In this document: in pieces, positions 15,446 through 24,412 of the stretch | How the letters are laid out: each line of letters starts with the position of its first letter | Position numbering within the stretch: position 1 is the stretch's first letter | Source of the DNA: a bacterium | GTDB lineage: Bacteria > Cyanobacteriota > Sericytochromatia > S15B-MN24 > UBA4093 | Assembly (NCBI GenBank): GCA_017744355.1 | Contig: JAGIBK010000001.1 | Coordinates: 124,001-188,000 of the forward strand | Direction of reading: 5' to 3' | Length of the DNA: 64,000 nucleotides | The notes under the pieces: model-generated | Seen by the model: the letters and a program-made list of their open reading frames with translations, nothing else | Told to the model about the DNA's origin: nothing | Database searches by the model: none | Translations under genes and position numbers: made by a program

Positions 15446-16738
15446 TTACACGTAGTAGTTGACGATCTGCCAGAGCTTGATGAAGGGCGCCTTGTACCAG
15501 TCCGAGTCCGAGAACTCGTAGGTTACCGACGAGTGCTGCCAGTCCGGCTCGAACAGGCGGGTCCTGAGAGCCCGGATGAGGGTCTGGTCGGTGGTCGCCA
15601 CGTTCAGCTCCTGATTGTCGATCAGGGCGCGGGTGTCGGCGTTGAGCGAGCCGAACATGGCCCACTTGTCGTCGACGCCGAAGTACTTGGTGTGAACGTG
15701 GGCGTTGCCGTCCGTGCCGCTGTGGTAGAGGCGGGCCTGGCCACCGGCCTTGATGAGGGCGTTCAGCGCGATCGTGTGGAGGTTCTTGAACAGCCCGCTG
15801 CCGGACTTGCCGGGCACGATCACCCGGACTGAAACGCCGCGCTTGGCCGCGTCGTAGAGCCGATCCATCAGGCCCTGGTCGCAGAGGTACTGCTGCTCGA
15901 TCAGGATTTCGCGCTGGGCGGTCTCGATGGCCTGATAAGCCGCGATCTTGGCCTCGAAGCGGCCTTCGGGCGGGCTGGTGACGAGGGTCTGGGTCCGCAC
16001 CGTGCCGTACTGCTGATCGGTCTTGATGGGCTCGTACTGGAGGTTCTTGCCCTTGGCGAGCTTCCAGTCGCGGACGAACTCGGCGTGGAGCTGGGCGGCC
16101 TGGAAGCCGCGGAAGTCCACCAGGATGTCCTGGGTGGTGGTGTCGAACTCGGACATCAGGTTGACGCCGCCCGTCAGGCCGCGATCGCCGTCAGCCAGGT
16201 AGAGCTTGCGGTGGGTGATGTTGATGCCGCGGCGCTGGTCGTCCTGGCGGATGAAGCGCGGGGCGTACATGCGGAACTCGACGCCCGCCTTGGCCATCTC
16301 GGCGCCGAGCTTCGCGCCGCCCACGAACTTGCTGCCCACGTAGTCGCAGAGGAAGTAGACCTTGACGCCACGCTTGGCCGCAGCGACCACATGGGGCATC
16401 ATCTGCTGGCCCATGGAGTCGTTGGCGAAGTTGAAGACCTCGATGAACAGGGTCTTCTTGGCGCCGTCGATGAGGTCCTTGAGCAGGGCGACGTTCTCTT
16501 GCGGGCCCACCGAGAGCGCAGCCGAGCTGTTCTCCTGCCACGGGTTGGGGCCGATGAGCGCCCGGCGCGGCACGTGGATCTCTTCGGTCGGTTCGTCGTT
16601 GAGCCCGAGCGGCATGCTCCCCATGCCTTCGATTGCCGCGTCATCCGAGCCCTGCAGGGCGGATGGGGCGATGAAGCCGCAGCCGGCGAGGAACAAGGAC
16701 GAGGCGAGGATGATCGCGAGCTTTTTCTGTTTCAGCAT
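15446..16738 (-). CDS. Phospholipase D-family (HKD) lipoprotein
   Basis: 430 residues with a lipoprotein signal (SSLFLAGC). Two HKD motifs define the PLD superfamily: HRKLYLADGDRGLTGG (about 178-193) and HTKYFGVDDKWAMFGS (about 350-365). The layout resembles cardiolipin synthases and secreted PLD-like enzymes, which transfer or hydrolyse phosphatidyl groups. Membrane anchoring by a lipid rather than transmembrane helices is unlike ordinary ClsA. It is monocistronic, with SD GGAGG four bases before the ATG, a near-consensus promoter upstream and a terminator downstream. Its exact substrate cannot be told. Confidence 0.88.
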   Translation of the reverse strand: MLKQKKLAIILASSLFLAGCGFIAPSALQGSDDAAIEGMGSMPLGLNDEPTEEIHVPRRALIGPNPWQENSSAALSVGPQENVALLKDLIDGAKKTLFIEVFNFANDSMGQQMMPHVVAAAKRGVKVYFLCDYVGSKFVGGAKLGAEMAKAGVEFRMYAPRFIRQDDQRRGINITHRKLYLADGDRGLTGGVNLMSEFDTTTQDILVDFRGFQAAQLHAEFVRDWKLAKGKNLQYEPIKTDQQYGTVRTQTLVTSPPEGRFEAKIAAYQAIETAQREILIEQQYLCDQGLMDRLYDAAKRGVSVRVIVPGKSGSGLFKNLHTIALNALIKAGGQARLYHSGTDGNAHVHTKYFGVDDKWAMFGSLNADTRALIDNQELNVATTDQTLIRALRTRLFEPDWQHSSVTYEFSDSDWYKAPFIKLWQIVNYYV

Positions 16739-16787
16739 GAATCCTCCATCGGGAAGATGCCGCGAGTTCTTGCGTTAAATTAACCGA

Positions 16788-16816
16788 ATCTTAATCAAAC
16801 CTTTGCGTAAAGTCAA
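16788..16816 (-). promoter_or_regulatory. Sigma-70-type promoter of the PLD-like gene
   Basis: On the minus strand TTGACT (16816-16811) and TAAGAT (16793-16788) are separated by exactly 17 bases, about 50 bases before the ATG. This is the cleanest vegetative promoter in the window. Confidence 0.75.
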
Positions 16817-16837
16817 CCCATTCGTTTCGAATGCAGA

Positions 16838-16865
16838 ACGCCCGCTCCGAATCAGGAGCGGGCGT
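16838..16865. terminator. GC-rich hairpin after the small Cys protein gene
   Basis: ACGCCCGCTCC (16838-16848) pairs perfectly with GGAGCGGGCGT (16855-16865). Neither side has a real T tract, so it is a weak or Rho-assisted terminator for the minus-strand gene that ends at 16890. Confidence 0.5.
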
Positions 16866-16889
16866 GGTTTGGAGGGGATGAGAGGGGGC

Positions 16890-17072
16890 TTAGAGGCGGC
16901 CCTTGATCTCGCGCAGGGAGTCGACCAGCAATTCAAAGCCCTCGGCGATGCGGTCGTTGGCCGAGAGGAGGCCGCACTGGCCGCTCTTGCCGTCGAAAGG
17001 CTTCCAGAGCGCGCAGTTGGGGTCGCATTCGGCCTTCTGGTTCGCGTAACTCATCAACGGGCATACAGCCAT
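16890..17072 (-). CDS. Small four-cysteine protein
   Basis: 60 residues starting MAVCPLMSYANQKAEC and containing four Cys (pattern C-x11-C-x3-C-x13-C) followed by a helical tail. This spacing suggests a small metal-binding or disulfide protein; similar short CPLM...CALW proteins occur widely without assigned function. I chose the ATG at 17072 because AGGAAGGGG lies just before it. The longer open frame to 17339 overlaps the start of the divergent propeller gene and its extra residues look non-coding. Confidence 0.65.
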   Translation of the reverse strand: MAVCPLMSYANQKAECDPNCALWKPFDGKSGQCGLLSANDRIAEGFELLVDSLREIKGRL

Positions 17073-17263
17073 TTCCAGTCGCCCCTTCCTTTTGTTATGA
17101 TGCGAATAGCTCGCCTGACACGTGAGAATCAGCGCCTCGTCGCTCTCCAGGGGCGCAACCCCTGGAAATCTGCCCAAGAATAGACCAACCATCGCGCCCG
17201 GGTCAACCCGCGCCCTGTGGTCCGCCAGGCCTCGGCGGAACCGGATTGGAATCCCTCGTTTCG

Positions 17264-20200
17264 ATGTCCGAATCGACCCCGCACGCCCCAACCGATCCCT
17301 TCTCAGACGAGCTGCTGGCCGAGCTGGTGGTGAGCGCACGCCTGATGAGCGAGCGCGAGTTGATGGCGGCGCGCGCGCGGGTGTCGTCGGGGGATGCGGG
17401 CGATGCGATCCCCTTCACCCACGCCTTCGTCGCCGACCCGATGACCAACGGCCTGGTGGCCCTGGTGCCTGGGACCCAGGAGGTCGGCGCGCGCATCTCG
17501 CTGGGCGAGGAGGCCCCCCCGCCGGATCTCGCCGACTGGCCCGCCTACTCGTCCGGGGACGTGCTCGTCCTCGCCACCAAGGAGCCCGGCATCGACGGGG
17601 CGGTCTCGGTCGGTCATCGCGCGACCCTCGGCCTGATTCCCACGGCTCGCGGCAGCTTCCTCTATGCGGGCTCACCCCCGACCCAGGGCCAAAGCCCGCG
17701 CATGGCTACCCTGCTGGCGCCGGTGGTCTCGCCCTCGGCGAGCAAGACCCACCCGCTCGACTTCGCCGTCTCCACGGGTGGCGAATTCGTGCTCTGTGCC
17801 AATCGCGGGGCGGGCACCGTCCACGTGGTGGTCGCCAATACCTGCCAGCAGGCGGGCGCCATCATGCTGCGCGCGGCGGGCTCGCGCCGTGCCATGGGCA
17901 TGGCCCTCGATCGCAAGGTCGCTTATCTGACCGACGGGATGACCCCGCGCCTGACGGTGCTCGACCTCTTGACCCTCAAGGTCCGTCACCAGCCCTTCCC
18001 GACGGGGCCGCTGGGGCCGGTGGCCCTCACCCCGGACGGCAGCCACCTCTTGGTGGTCTTCTACAAGGCCGGCGACGAGCTGGGCCTCTTGATGGTCTCG
18101 ACGGCGGATCTGCGGGTGCGTCACCTGATGAACCTGCCCGCCCACAAGCTGACCGAGGGCCCGGGCGAGTCCATCGTGGTCACCCCGGACGGCGCGCTCG
18201 CCTACATCCTGGCGGCGAGCGACAGCGGGGCCCCCAAGATCCTGGCCTTCGATCCGCTCAAGCGCAAGCTCGTCGCCGAGATCCCCTTGATCAAGCCGCC
18301 GATGGGCTTGGCTTTCGCGCCGCCTGCCGACTGGCTGCCGCCGCGTCCGACCCTCGAGGACGTGATCGTGCAGATGGGCTTTGCCTCGCGCGAGGAGCTG
18401 CGCGCGCTGCAGATGCCCGAGGACGAGGTCAGCCCGCTGATGGACCCGGGCCTGGATCCCCTGATCCTCTCGCAGCTTCCCGAGCGCTTGATCCGGACCA
18501 TGGGCATGGTGCCGCTGATGCGCGACACGACCCACCTCTCGGTCGCCATGCTCAATCCGCGCGACGCGGCGTGCCAGCAGCTGGCGCTGCAACTGGCGGG
18601 GGGACTGAATCTGCGGATCGTACCCATCGAGCAGGAAGAGCTCGAGCGTTTCCTGGCCGAGCGCTATCCCGCGCTTATGGAGAGCGTCCAGGCCATGAGG
18701 AACACGGCCCCCGTGGTCAGGGCGCCTGCCGCGGCTCCCGAGCCGGGGGCGGGGCCTGCGCCTGGGGGACCGACTCCCGGTGGTCCGCGACCCGGGGGGC
18801 CTGCTCCTGGCGGCCCTGTACCCGGTGGTCCTGCTCCCGGGGGCCCTACCCCTGGTGGCCCTGCCCCTGGCGGGCCGATGCCTGGGGGCCCTGCACCCGG
18901 TGCGCCTGCCCCTGGCGGTCCTGTGCCCGGCGGTCCCAAGCCCGGAGGTCCGACACCGGCGGGGCCGGTTCCTGGCCGTGCGCCTGTTTCGCGTCCGGGG
19001 CCTGCTCCTGAAGCTGCTTCGGCGGGCCCGGTGCCTGGCGGCACCGCTCCAAGCCCCGCGACGCCCGCTACCACACCCCAACCTCAGGGCGCGCCTGCGC
19101 CCATGACGTCCGTGACGACGGCGATCGTGCCGCAACCCGGAGCGTCTGGTTCGATCGACGCGCTGGTCGCAGGCAGCGGCCGCCGCCTCTTGATGATCGA
19201 GAATCTGAAGCGCCGCGTCACCGAGATCGACCGCGATCGCCCCGAGACCTGGACCTTCAAGGACGTGGTCGCGGGATCCGCTTGCTATCTGCCGAACGGG
19301 CGCATCCTGCTGGCCGATCTCGGGCAGCACCGTGTTCTCGAAGTCGATCCGCTCACCTCCAAGGTCGTCTGGACCTTCGGCGAGGCAAGCGATCGCGCCA
19401 AGGCCATGCGCGCTCCCCGCTGGGCGAGCCGCCTGAGCAACGGCAACACCCTCGTCGCGGATACGGGCAACCATCGAGTCGTCGAGGTCTCGGCTGCGGG
19501 TGAGGTCGTCTGGCAACACGGCGAAGCAGGACGCGCGGGCTGCGCGGGGCATGCCCTCTTCAAGCCCCACAGCGCCGTGAGGACCCCCGAAGGGGGCACC
19601 CTCATCGCGGACACGGGCAATCACCGGGTCATCGAGGTGGACGAGGCCGGCGCGGTCGTCTGGCAGTACGGTAATACCGCCAACCGATTGGGCGGCAACC
19701 AGGGCTCCGGCCCCAACCAGCTCTCGGAGCCTGCCTGGGCGGCGCGGCTGCCCAACGGCCATACCCTCATCGCCGACACGGGCAACGGCCGGGTGCTCGA
19801 GCTCGACGCCCAGAAGACCCTGCTTTGGCAGTACCGCGCCGGGGCCGCCCGCGGGGGCACGCCGGTCAAGGATCCATGCGGTGCTGCGCGCCTCGCCAAT
19901 GGCAACACCCTCATCCTGGGTCGCCAGGGGGCGGTCGAGGTCGACCCCGACCTGACGATCGTCTGGGAGCATCACCTGGCTCCGCGCGAGGGAACGGCCC
20001 CGCTGAGCGCCGTGGTCCCCTCGGCGCATCCCGCTTACCAGCCGATCCTCAACCCCGAGGCCCTGGTGCCCCTGGTCGAGCCCGCCAAGAAGCCCGAGCC
20101 TGCGATCGCCGTGCCCGAGCACCGGGGCAGCGAGCTGCCGGCGAACCTGCCCGACGCGGTGCTCCTGGCGGATCGAACCGGCGGGCGGGTGCTCGAGATC

Positions 20201-20977
20201 GATCGCAAGATGCAGATCTTCTGGCAGTTCAGCGGCATCGTCGGGGGCGGCGGCAATCGCTTGCTTGCGCCCAACTACGTGACGCGCCTGCCCAACGGCG
20301 GCACCCTCGTGGCCGATACCGGCAATCACCGGGTCGTGGAGGTGCGGGACCAGAGCATCGTCTGGCAGTTCGGCAAGCCCGGCGAGGCCGGAGCCGGCCC
20401 CAAGCACCTTTCGCAGCCGCGCAGCGTCGAGCGCACCCCGCAGGGCACCATGCTGATCGCCGACTTCGGCAACCGGCGCGTGGTCGAAGTGACGGTCGCA
20501 GGCGACGTACGCTGGGGACGCGAAGGCTTCAAGGGCCCGGCTTACGCGAGCCGCCTGCCGTCTGGCAACACCCTGGTCTGTGACTGGGCCGATCACCAGG
20601 TGCTCGAGATCGACCCCAAGGGAACCGTCGTCTGGTCTTTCGGGCAGAGTGGCTACGGCGGCCCCGGCACCAATCAGCTCTACCACCCTGAGCACGCCGT
20701 GCGCCTCGAAAACGGCAATACCCTCATCGCCGATACCCAGAACCACCGGGTGATCGAGGTGAGCCCCGCGCGCGAGATCGTCTGGCAGTACGGCGGGGAG
20801 TCTGCCTTCCTCGGCCGCAAGGGGCGCTTCGGCATCCAGCTGAACACCCCGATCATCGCCTGGCGTCTGAGCGAGGGAACCACCTTGGTGGTCCACGCGG
20901 GCAAGAACCACATCGTCGAGCTCGACCCCGAACTCAACATTCTCTGGCACTTCACGCTCGCCCAAGACCGGCGCTAG
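17264..20977 (+). CDS. Large beta-propeller/MshEN protein with GGP-rich linker
   Basis: About 1237 residues with no signal peptide. In order: a helical N-terminal segment (FSDELLAELVVSARLMSE), a YVTN-like beta-propeller (about 85-365), an MshEN domain of type II secretion ATPases (EDVIVQMGFASREELRAL to RIVPIEQEELERFLAERYP, about 365-470), a 90-residue linker of PGGP repeats, then about a dozen propeller blades of the form NGNTLVADTGNHRVVEV each followed by a WQ/WTF strand. MshEN domains can bind c-di-GMP, so the protein may couple a nucleotide signal to a propeller scaffold; this is inference. ATG 17264 is preferred over the TTG at 17246, although its SD is weak. Confidence 0.8.
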   Translation: MSESTPHAPTDPFSDELLAELVVSARLMSERELMAARARVSSGDAGDAIPFTHAFVADPMTNGLVALVPGTQEVGARISLGEEAPPPDLADWPAYSSGDVLVLATKEPGIDGAVSVGHRATLGLIPTARGSFLYAGSPPTQGQSPRMATLLAPVVSPSASKTHPLDFAVSTGGEFVLCANRGAGTVHVVVANTCQQAGAIMLRAAGSRRAMGMALDRKVAYLTDGMTPRLTVLDLLTLKVRHQPFPTGPLGPVALTPDGSHLLVVFYKAGDELGLLMVSTADLRVRHLMNLPAHKLTEGPGESIVVTPDGALAYILAASDSGAPKILAFDPLKRKLVAEIPLIKPPMGLAFAPPADWLPPRPTLEDVIVQMGFASREELRALQMPEDEVSPLMDPGLDPLILSQLPERLIRTMGMVPLMRDTTHLSVAMLNPRDAACQQLALQLAGGLNLRIVPIEQEELERFLAERYPALMESVQAMRNTAPVVRAPAAAPEPGAGPAPGGPTPGGPRPGGPAPGGPVPGGPAPGGPTPGGPAPGGPMPGGPAPGAPAPGGPVPGGPKPGGPTPAGPVPGRAPVSRPGPAPEAASAGPVPGGTAPSPATPATTPQPQGAPAPMTSVTTAIVPQPGASGSIDALVAGSGRRLLMIENLKRRVTEIDRDRPETWTFKDVVAGSACYLPNGRILLADLGQHRVLEVDPLTSKVVWTFGEASDRAKAMRAPRWASRLSNGNTLVADTGNHRVVEVSAAGEVVWQHGEAGRAGCAGHALFKPHSAVRTPEGGTLIADTGNHRVIEVDEAGAVVWQYGNTANRLGGNQGSGPNQLSEPAWAARLPNGHTLIADTGNGRVLELDAQKTLLWQYRAGAARGGTPVKDPCGAARLANGNTLILGRQGAVEVDPDLTIVWEHHLAPREGTAPLSAVVPSAHPAYQPILNPEALVPLVEPAKKPEPAIAVPEHRGSELPANLPDAVLLADRTGGRVLEIDRKMQIFWQFSGIVGGGGNRLLAPNYVTRLPNGGTLVADTGNHRVVEVRDQSIVWQFGKPGEAGAGPKHLSQPRSVERTPQGTMLIADFGNRRVVEVTVAGDVRWGREGFKGPAYASRLPSGNTLVCDWADHQVLEIDPKGTVVWSFGQSGYGGPGTNQLYHPEHAVRLENGNTLIADTQNHRVIEVSPAREIVWQYGGESAFLGRKGRFGIQLNTPIIAWRLSEGTTLVVHAGKNHIVELDPELNILWHFTLAQDRR
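18742..18990 (+). repeat. In-frame PGGP/PxPGG coding repeats
   Basis: A run of 12- to 15-bp repeat units coding Pro-Gly-Gly-Pro variants (GGPAPGGPVPGGP and similar). It is a flexible linker inside the propeller gene, not a CRISPR array, since the units are contiguous and in frame. Confidence 0.85.
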
Positions 20978-21010
20978 CGGATAGCCTCTCGACAACCAAG
21001 GAATCGTTTC

Positions 21011-21724
21011 ATGGAGTTATTCCCTCGCTTTGCCGTCCTTGCGATCGCCGCCGCGGCGCTCTTCTACCCTGCGTCGGCGCGCGCCGACGTTCAGTCCTGG
21101 AACGGCATCGAGGTACGACTTCCTCTCTCGACGGGCGAGGGGCCCTTCCCCGAGAGCCTGCGCTTCGTGACCGACGCGCGCTATGGGGCCGAAGGGCTCG
21201 ACCAGCTCTCGTTTCGGCTGGGGCCCCTGTGGGAGCTATCGCCCCACCTGATGGTCGGCATGCACGTCTCGACTTTCGCCGCGCAGGAGACCGGGGGGAT
21301 CTTCGAGCAAGAGCATCGCCTCGACCTGGAGCCCACCCTGCGCCTGCAGTGGGGGGCGTTCACCTGGAGCGATCGCAACCGCCTTGAGTACCGATATCAT
21401 CAGAGCGGGAACGCCTCGAAGGAGAGCTGGCGCTACCGCAATCAGCTGCGCCTGAGCTACGCCCCGGCCGGGGCCCAGTGGCTCCCGTACGCCTCGGACG
21501 AGGTGCTGGTGGATCTCTCGGGGGCGGGCCTCAATCAGAACCGCGCCAATCTCGGCGTCGGGCGCGTCCTGAGCGACTCCATGCGGCTCGACATCGGCTA
21601 CGGCTACCGGTCGCGGCTTTCGTCCGGTGGGGCCTGGAGCCACGACCACCTGGGCCTGGTCTCGCTCTTCATCGCGCCGAAGCGCGCGGCTGTCTTGCTG
21701 CCGAGCCTCGATCCGGGCGACTGA
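21011..21724 (+). CDS. DUF2490-type outer-membrane beta-barrel
   Basis: 237 residues beginning with a Sec signal peptide (cleaved near ASARA). The remainder alternates strands with aromatic belts (TLRLQWGAFTWSDRNRLEYRY, RYRNQLRLSYAPAG, RANLGVGRVLSDSMRLDIGY, HDHLGLVSLFIAP), the pattern of the DUF2490 family of predicted small outer-membrane barrels. Function unknown. It follows the propeller gene by 33 bases on the same strand. Its presence argues for a diderm envelope. Confidence 0.78.
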   Translation: MELFPRFAVLAIAAAALFYPASARADVQSWNGIEVRLPLSTGEGPFPESLRFVTDARYGAEGLDQLSFRLGPLWELSPHLMVGMHVSTFAAQETGGIFEQEHRLDLEPTLRLQWGAFTWSDRNRLEYRYHQSGNASKESWRYRNQLRLSYAPAGAQWLPYASDEVLVDLSGAGLNQNRANLGVGRVLSDSMRLDIGYGYRSRLSSGGAWSHDHLGLVSLFIAPKRAAVLLPSLDPGD

Positions 21725-21735
21725 GATCTCTCGTC

Positions 21736-22266
21736 CTAGAAGTGGAAGACGTCGTAGCTCGCCGGGGGGATCTCGACCTGCTCGGGGTCGAGCCAGTCTT
21801 CGACGGGCTGCACGAAGTTGTACACCGTCAGGTGCCGGTGGGTGTGCTTGTAGTGGATGTTCTTGCGGATGAGGGCGACGACCGCGTCCAGGTCCGGCTC
21901 CTGCAAGACCAGGACCACCGGCGCATGGACGTGGCGGCAGGTGTACTCGAGGTGCGCGAGGTTCAGGTCGTCCACCACCACCCAGAAGGTGGGCTCGCCG
22001 GTGAGATCCACCGCCGCGAGGTCCGCGGGGCGCTTGAAGCGCAGCTTCGCATCTGCCTTCAGTTCGTGCTCGCGATAGAACAGGGCATACGCCGCCGCCT
22101 TGAGGAGCAGGTGACGGGGGGATTCGTCTTTATGCTTGTAGAGCACCAGTTGATCGCGCCGACCGAACCGGAAGCGAACCTGGCCCTGCACATCCGAGCT
22201 GCTGATCATGTCCCGATGATACCACGTCGCCTCGCTAAGGCTGTGACCGCCTGCACTTGCCGACAT
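21736..22266 (-). CDS. YaeQ-like (PD-(D/E)XK-related) hypothetical protein
   Basis: 176 residues. The core (SPRHLLLKAAAYALFYREHE, then DLAAVDLTGEPTFWVVVDDL and VVLVLQEPDLDAVVALIRKN) resembles YaeQ, a PD-(D/E)XK-fold protein without established enzymatic role, but the match is by eye only. The ATG at 22266 is preferred because GGAGG lies eight bases upstream and the preceding gene stops only four bases away. A second Met at 22209 has no SD. Translated together with the acidic protein gene upstream. Confidence 0.6.
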   Translation of the reverse strand: MSASAGGHSLSEATWYHRDMISSSDVQGQVRFRFGRRDQLVLYKHKDESPRHLLLKAAAYALFYREHELKADAKLRFKRPADLAAVDLTGEPTFWVVVDDLNLAHLEYTCRHVHAPVVLVLQEPDLDAVVALIRKNIHYKHTHRHLTVYNFVQPVEDWLDPEQVEIPPASYDVFHF

Positions 22267-22270
22267 GGTC

Positions 22271-22675
22271 TCAGCCTCCGAGATGGTCCCAATCGGGATC
22301 CTCGGCCTCGGCGTTCCCGGGCGAAACGCCCGGCTGAAGATGCGGCGCTCGGGCCTCGCCTTCGAGCAGGAGCTCTCGGCTGACCTCGCCCGAGGGCGGG
22401 GTGTCGCGCAACTCGGCGGGGACGCCTTCTTCACTGTCCGCGGGCGAGACGTCCCGCATCCAGGCGAGCGCGTTGACCACGGGCGAGGTGGTCTGGGCCT
22501 GCAGGGCACGCGGATCCTGCGCGGGGCCGACCTCGCCGGGCGCGTTGCCCAGCGCCGTCACCGCGCCGCTTGCGATCGCCTCGCGCGCCTCGGCGTTGAG
22601 CGTCTTGAACTCGGGCGGCAGGTTCTCGGGTCTCAGGATGTCCGGCACGCCGGACGCGTCATGCGAATCACCCAT
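22271..22675 (-). CDS. Acidic hypothetical protein
   Basis: 134 residues, rich in Glu, Ala and Pro, starting MGDSHDASGVPDIL, with no signal or membrane segment and probably partly disordered. No family recognised. A GGGAG-like SD precedes the ATG. It forms a two-gene unit with the YaeQ-like gene and is divergent from hppD. Confidence 0.6.
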   Translation of the reverse strand: MGDSHDASGVPDILRPENLPPEFKTLNAEAREAIASGAVTALGNAPGEVGPAQDPRALQAQTTSPVVNALAWMRDVSPADSEEGVPAELRDTPPSGEVSRELLLEGEARAPHLQPGVSPGNAEAEDPDWDHLGG

Positions 22676-22780
22676 GACTTCGCTCCCTTCGGGCCTCTCC
22701 CGTCACCGTACGCCCCTGCCGGGGGCACGGTCAATCCAGGCTCGTCTACCTGGATCCGTGACGGTTGCAGACTCCCCGGC

Positions 22781-22815
22781 TATAATGGACCTGGCAAATC
22801 AAGCCGGCAAATCAA
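22781..22815 (+). promoter_or_regulatory. hppD -10 box and tandem GGCAAATCAAG repeat
   Basis: A perfect TATAAT (22781-22786) lies 73 bases before the hppD ATG; the best -35 candidate is GTGACG about 18 bases upstream. Just after the -10 box, GGCAAATCAAG occurs twice in a row with a 13-bp period, a possible operator in the early transcribed region. Confidence 0.55.
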
Positions 22816-22858
22816 GGTAGTTTCGAAGCCTTGTTCGCGAAGGAGGATTTTTCCCGAA

Positions 22859-23971
22859 ATGGCCAGCTCGCTCACTCCGTCCAGCACCGATACCGTCGTC
22901 ATGACGGGTATCGACCACGTCGAATTCTACGTCGGCAACGCCAAGCAAGCCGCCTACTTCTACCAGAAGGCCTTTGGCTTCGATACGGTCGCCTACGCCG
23001 GCCCCGAGACGGGCCAGCGCGATCGCGCGAGCTACGTGCTCCAGCAGGGCAAGATTCGCTTCGTCCTGACCACGGCCCTCACCCCCGAGCACCCGGTCTC
23101 CGAGCACGTCAAGGCCCACGGGGACGGCGTCAAGGACGTCGCCATCATCGTCAACAACGCCTGCCTCGCCTACAACCAGGCGATTTCGCGCGGCGCCACC
23201 GGCATCATGGAGCCAACCGAGCGCTCTGACGCCAACGGCCGCGTCGTGCTCGCGAGCGTGGCGACCTACGGCGACACCATCCACACCTTCGTCGAGCGCG
23301 CCGACTACGCCGGCGTCTTCCTGCCCGGCTACGCGCCCCGCAAGGGCCTCGGCTGCGCCCCGGTCGGCCTCGAGTACATCGACCACGTGGTGGGCAACGT
23401 GGGCTGGAACGAGATGAACACCTGGGTCGAGTTCTACCAGCGCGTGTTCGACTTCCACCACTTCGCCAACTTCGACGACAAGGACATCAGCACCGAGTAC
23501 TCGGCGCTGCGTTCGGTGGTCGTCGCCAACGACAACGAGCGGGTCAAGTTCCCCCTCAACGAGCCCGCCGAGGGCAAGAAGAAGTCCCAGATCGAGGAGT
23601 ACATCGACTCCTACGGCAAGCCCGGCGTCCAGCACCTGGCGCTGATCACCAAGGACATCCTCACGACCGTCGCCGCCCTCAAGGCCAACGGCGTCGAGTT
23701 CCTCAGCACGCCCGCGAGCTACTACCAGGACCTTCTCGAGCGTACCGGCCCCATCAACGAGAGCCTCGCCGACCTCCAGGCCCTCGACATCCTGGTGGAC
23801 AAGGACGACAAGGGCTACATGCTCCAGATCTTCACCAAGCCCCTCGAGGACCGTCCCACCGTCTTCTTCGAGATCATCCAGCGCATGGGCTCCGAGAGCT
23901 TCGGCAAGGGCAACTTCAAGGCCCTCTTCGAATCGATCGAGCGCGAGCAGGCCCTGCGCGGCAACCTCTAA
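22859..23971 (+). CDS. hppD: 4-hydroxyphenylpyruvate dioxygenase
   Basis: 370 residues. This Fe(II) enzyme turns 4-hydroxyphenylpyruvate into homogentisate in tyrosine breakdown, also the entry to tocopherol or plastoquinone-type quinones in some lineages. Two vicinal-oxygen-chelate domains are present (TGIDHVEFYVGNAKQAAYFY and LEYIDHVVGNV). Metal ligands are visible: His in YIDHVVGN, His in GVQHLALIT and Glu in FFEIIQR. Start chosen at the ATG after AAGGAGGA; the open frame extends upstream without similarity. No homogentisate dioxygenase is adjacent, so the fate of the product is not shown here. Confidence 0.95.
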   Translation: MASSLTPSSTDTVVMTGIDHVEFYVGNAKQAAYFYQKAFGFDTVAYAGPETGQRDRASYVLQQGKIRFVLTTALTPEHPVSEHVKAHGDGVKDVAIIVNNACLAYNQAISRGATGIMEPTERSDANGRVVLASVATYGDTIHTFVERADYAGVFLPGYAPRKGLGCAPVGLEYIDHVVGNVGWNEMNTWVEFYQRVFDFHHFANFDDKDISTEYSALRSVVVANDNERVKFPLNEPAEGKKKSQIEEYIDSYGKPGVQHLALITKDILTTVAALKANGVEFLSTPASYYQDLLERTGPINESLADLQALDILVDKDDKGYMLQIFTKPLEDRPTVFFEIIQRMGSESFGKGNFKALFESIEREQALRGNL

Positions 23972-24064
23972 CCCACTTCCGCAGAGCATCCAACCAAACC
24001 AGGCATGTGTCGTGTTGTGCCGCTTTGCGGCTTGAATGAACAGTTTGGTTGAACGCTCTACCCA

Positions 24065-24104
24065 GCGTCCGGCGGTATTCTCTTCCGCCGGACGCGGTTA
24101 TAAT
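24065..24104 (+). promoter_or_regulatory. Hairpin and TATAAT box before infA
   Basis: GCGTCCGGCGG (24065-24075) pairs perfectly with CCGCCGGACGC (24085-24095). Immediately after comes TATAAT (24099-24104). The hairpin could end the hppD transcript while the -10 box starts infA. No convincing -35 is seen, as it would lie inside the hairpin. Confidence 0.5.
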
Positions 24105-24148
24105 CGTGGGACATCCACCGCTGCGGCGGGACGAAAGGGGGGAATTGG

Positions 24149-24370
24149 ATGCTCAAGGAAGACATGATCGAGCTGGAGGGAACCGTGCTGGAGGCGTTGC
24201 CCAACGCCATGTTCCGGGTCAACCTCCCCAACGGTCACACGGTGCTCGCCCACCTGGCGGGCAAGATGCGCAAGCACTTCATCAAGGTGTTGCCTGGCGA
24301 CAAGGTCAAGGTCGAGCTGAGTCCTTACGATCTCAGCCGCGGTCGGATCACGTTCCGCCTCCGTGTCTAG
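24149..24370 (+). CDS. infA: Translation initiation factor IF-1
   Basis: 73 residues, the normal IF-1 length, forming a single S1-like OB fold: [60 protein letters not shown]-1 binds the ribosomal A site during initiation. SD GGGGGGA precedes the ATG. Here it stands outside the ribosomal protein operon where infA often sits (rpmJ/rpsM), next to hppD and a methyltransferase gene. Confidence 0.96.
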   Translation: MLKEDMIELEGTVLEALPNAMFRVNLPNGHTVLAHLAGKMRKHFIKVLPGDKVKVELSPYDLSRGRITFRLRV

Positions 24371-24412
24371 GCGGTCCGCATGGCCCATGGCCGCTGAGGG
24401 TAAGCGCTGACG

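Noticed and set aside
18742..18990. Short regularly spaced repeats as a CRISPR array
   Set aside because: The units are contiguous, in frame and code PGGP; there are no unique spacers and no cas genes.
17672..20995. 1107-codon open frame on the minus strand opposite the propeller gene
   Set aside because: It is antisense to an obviously coding repeat protein. Its composition (Asp/His/Gly/Arg-rich) is that of a shadow frame in GC-rich DNA.
22265..22858. 198-codon N-terminal extension of hppD
   Set aside because: It is opposite two minus-strand genes and lacks similarity; the SD and family start place the ATG at 22859.
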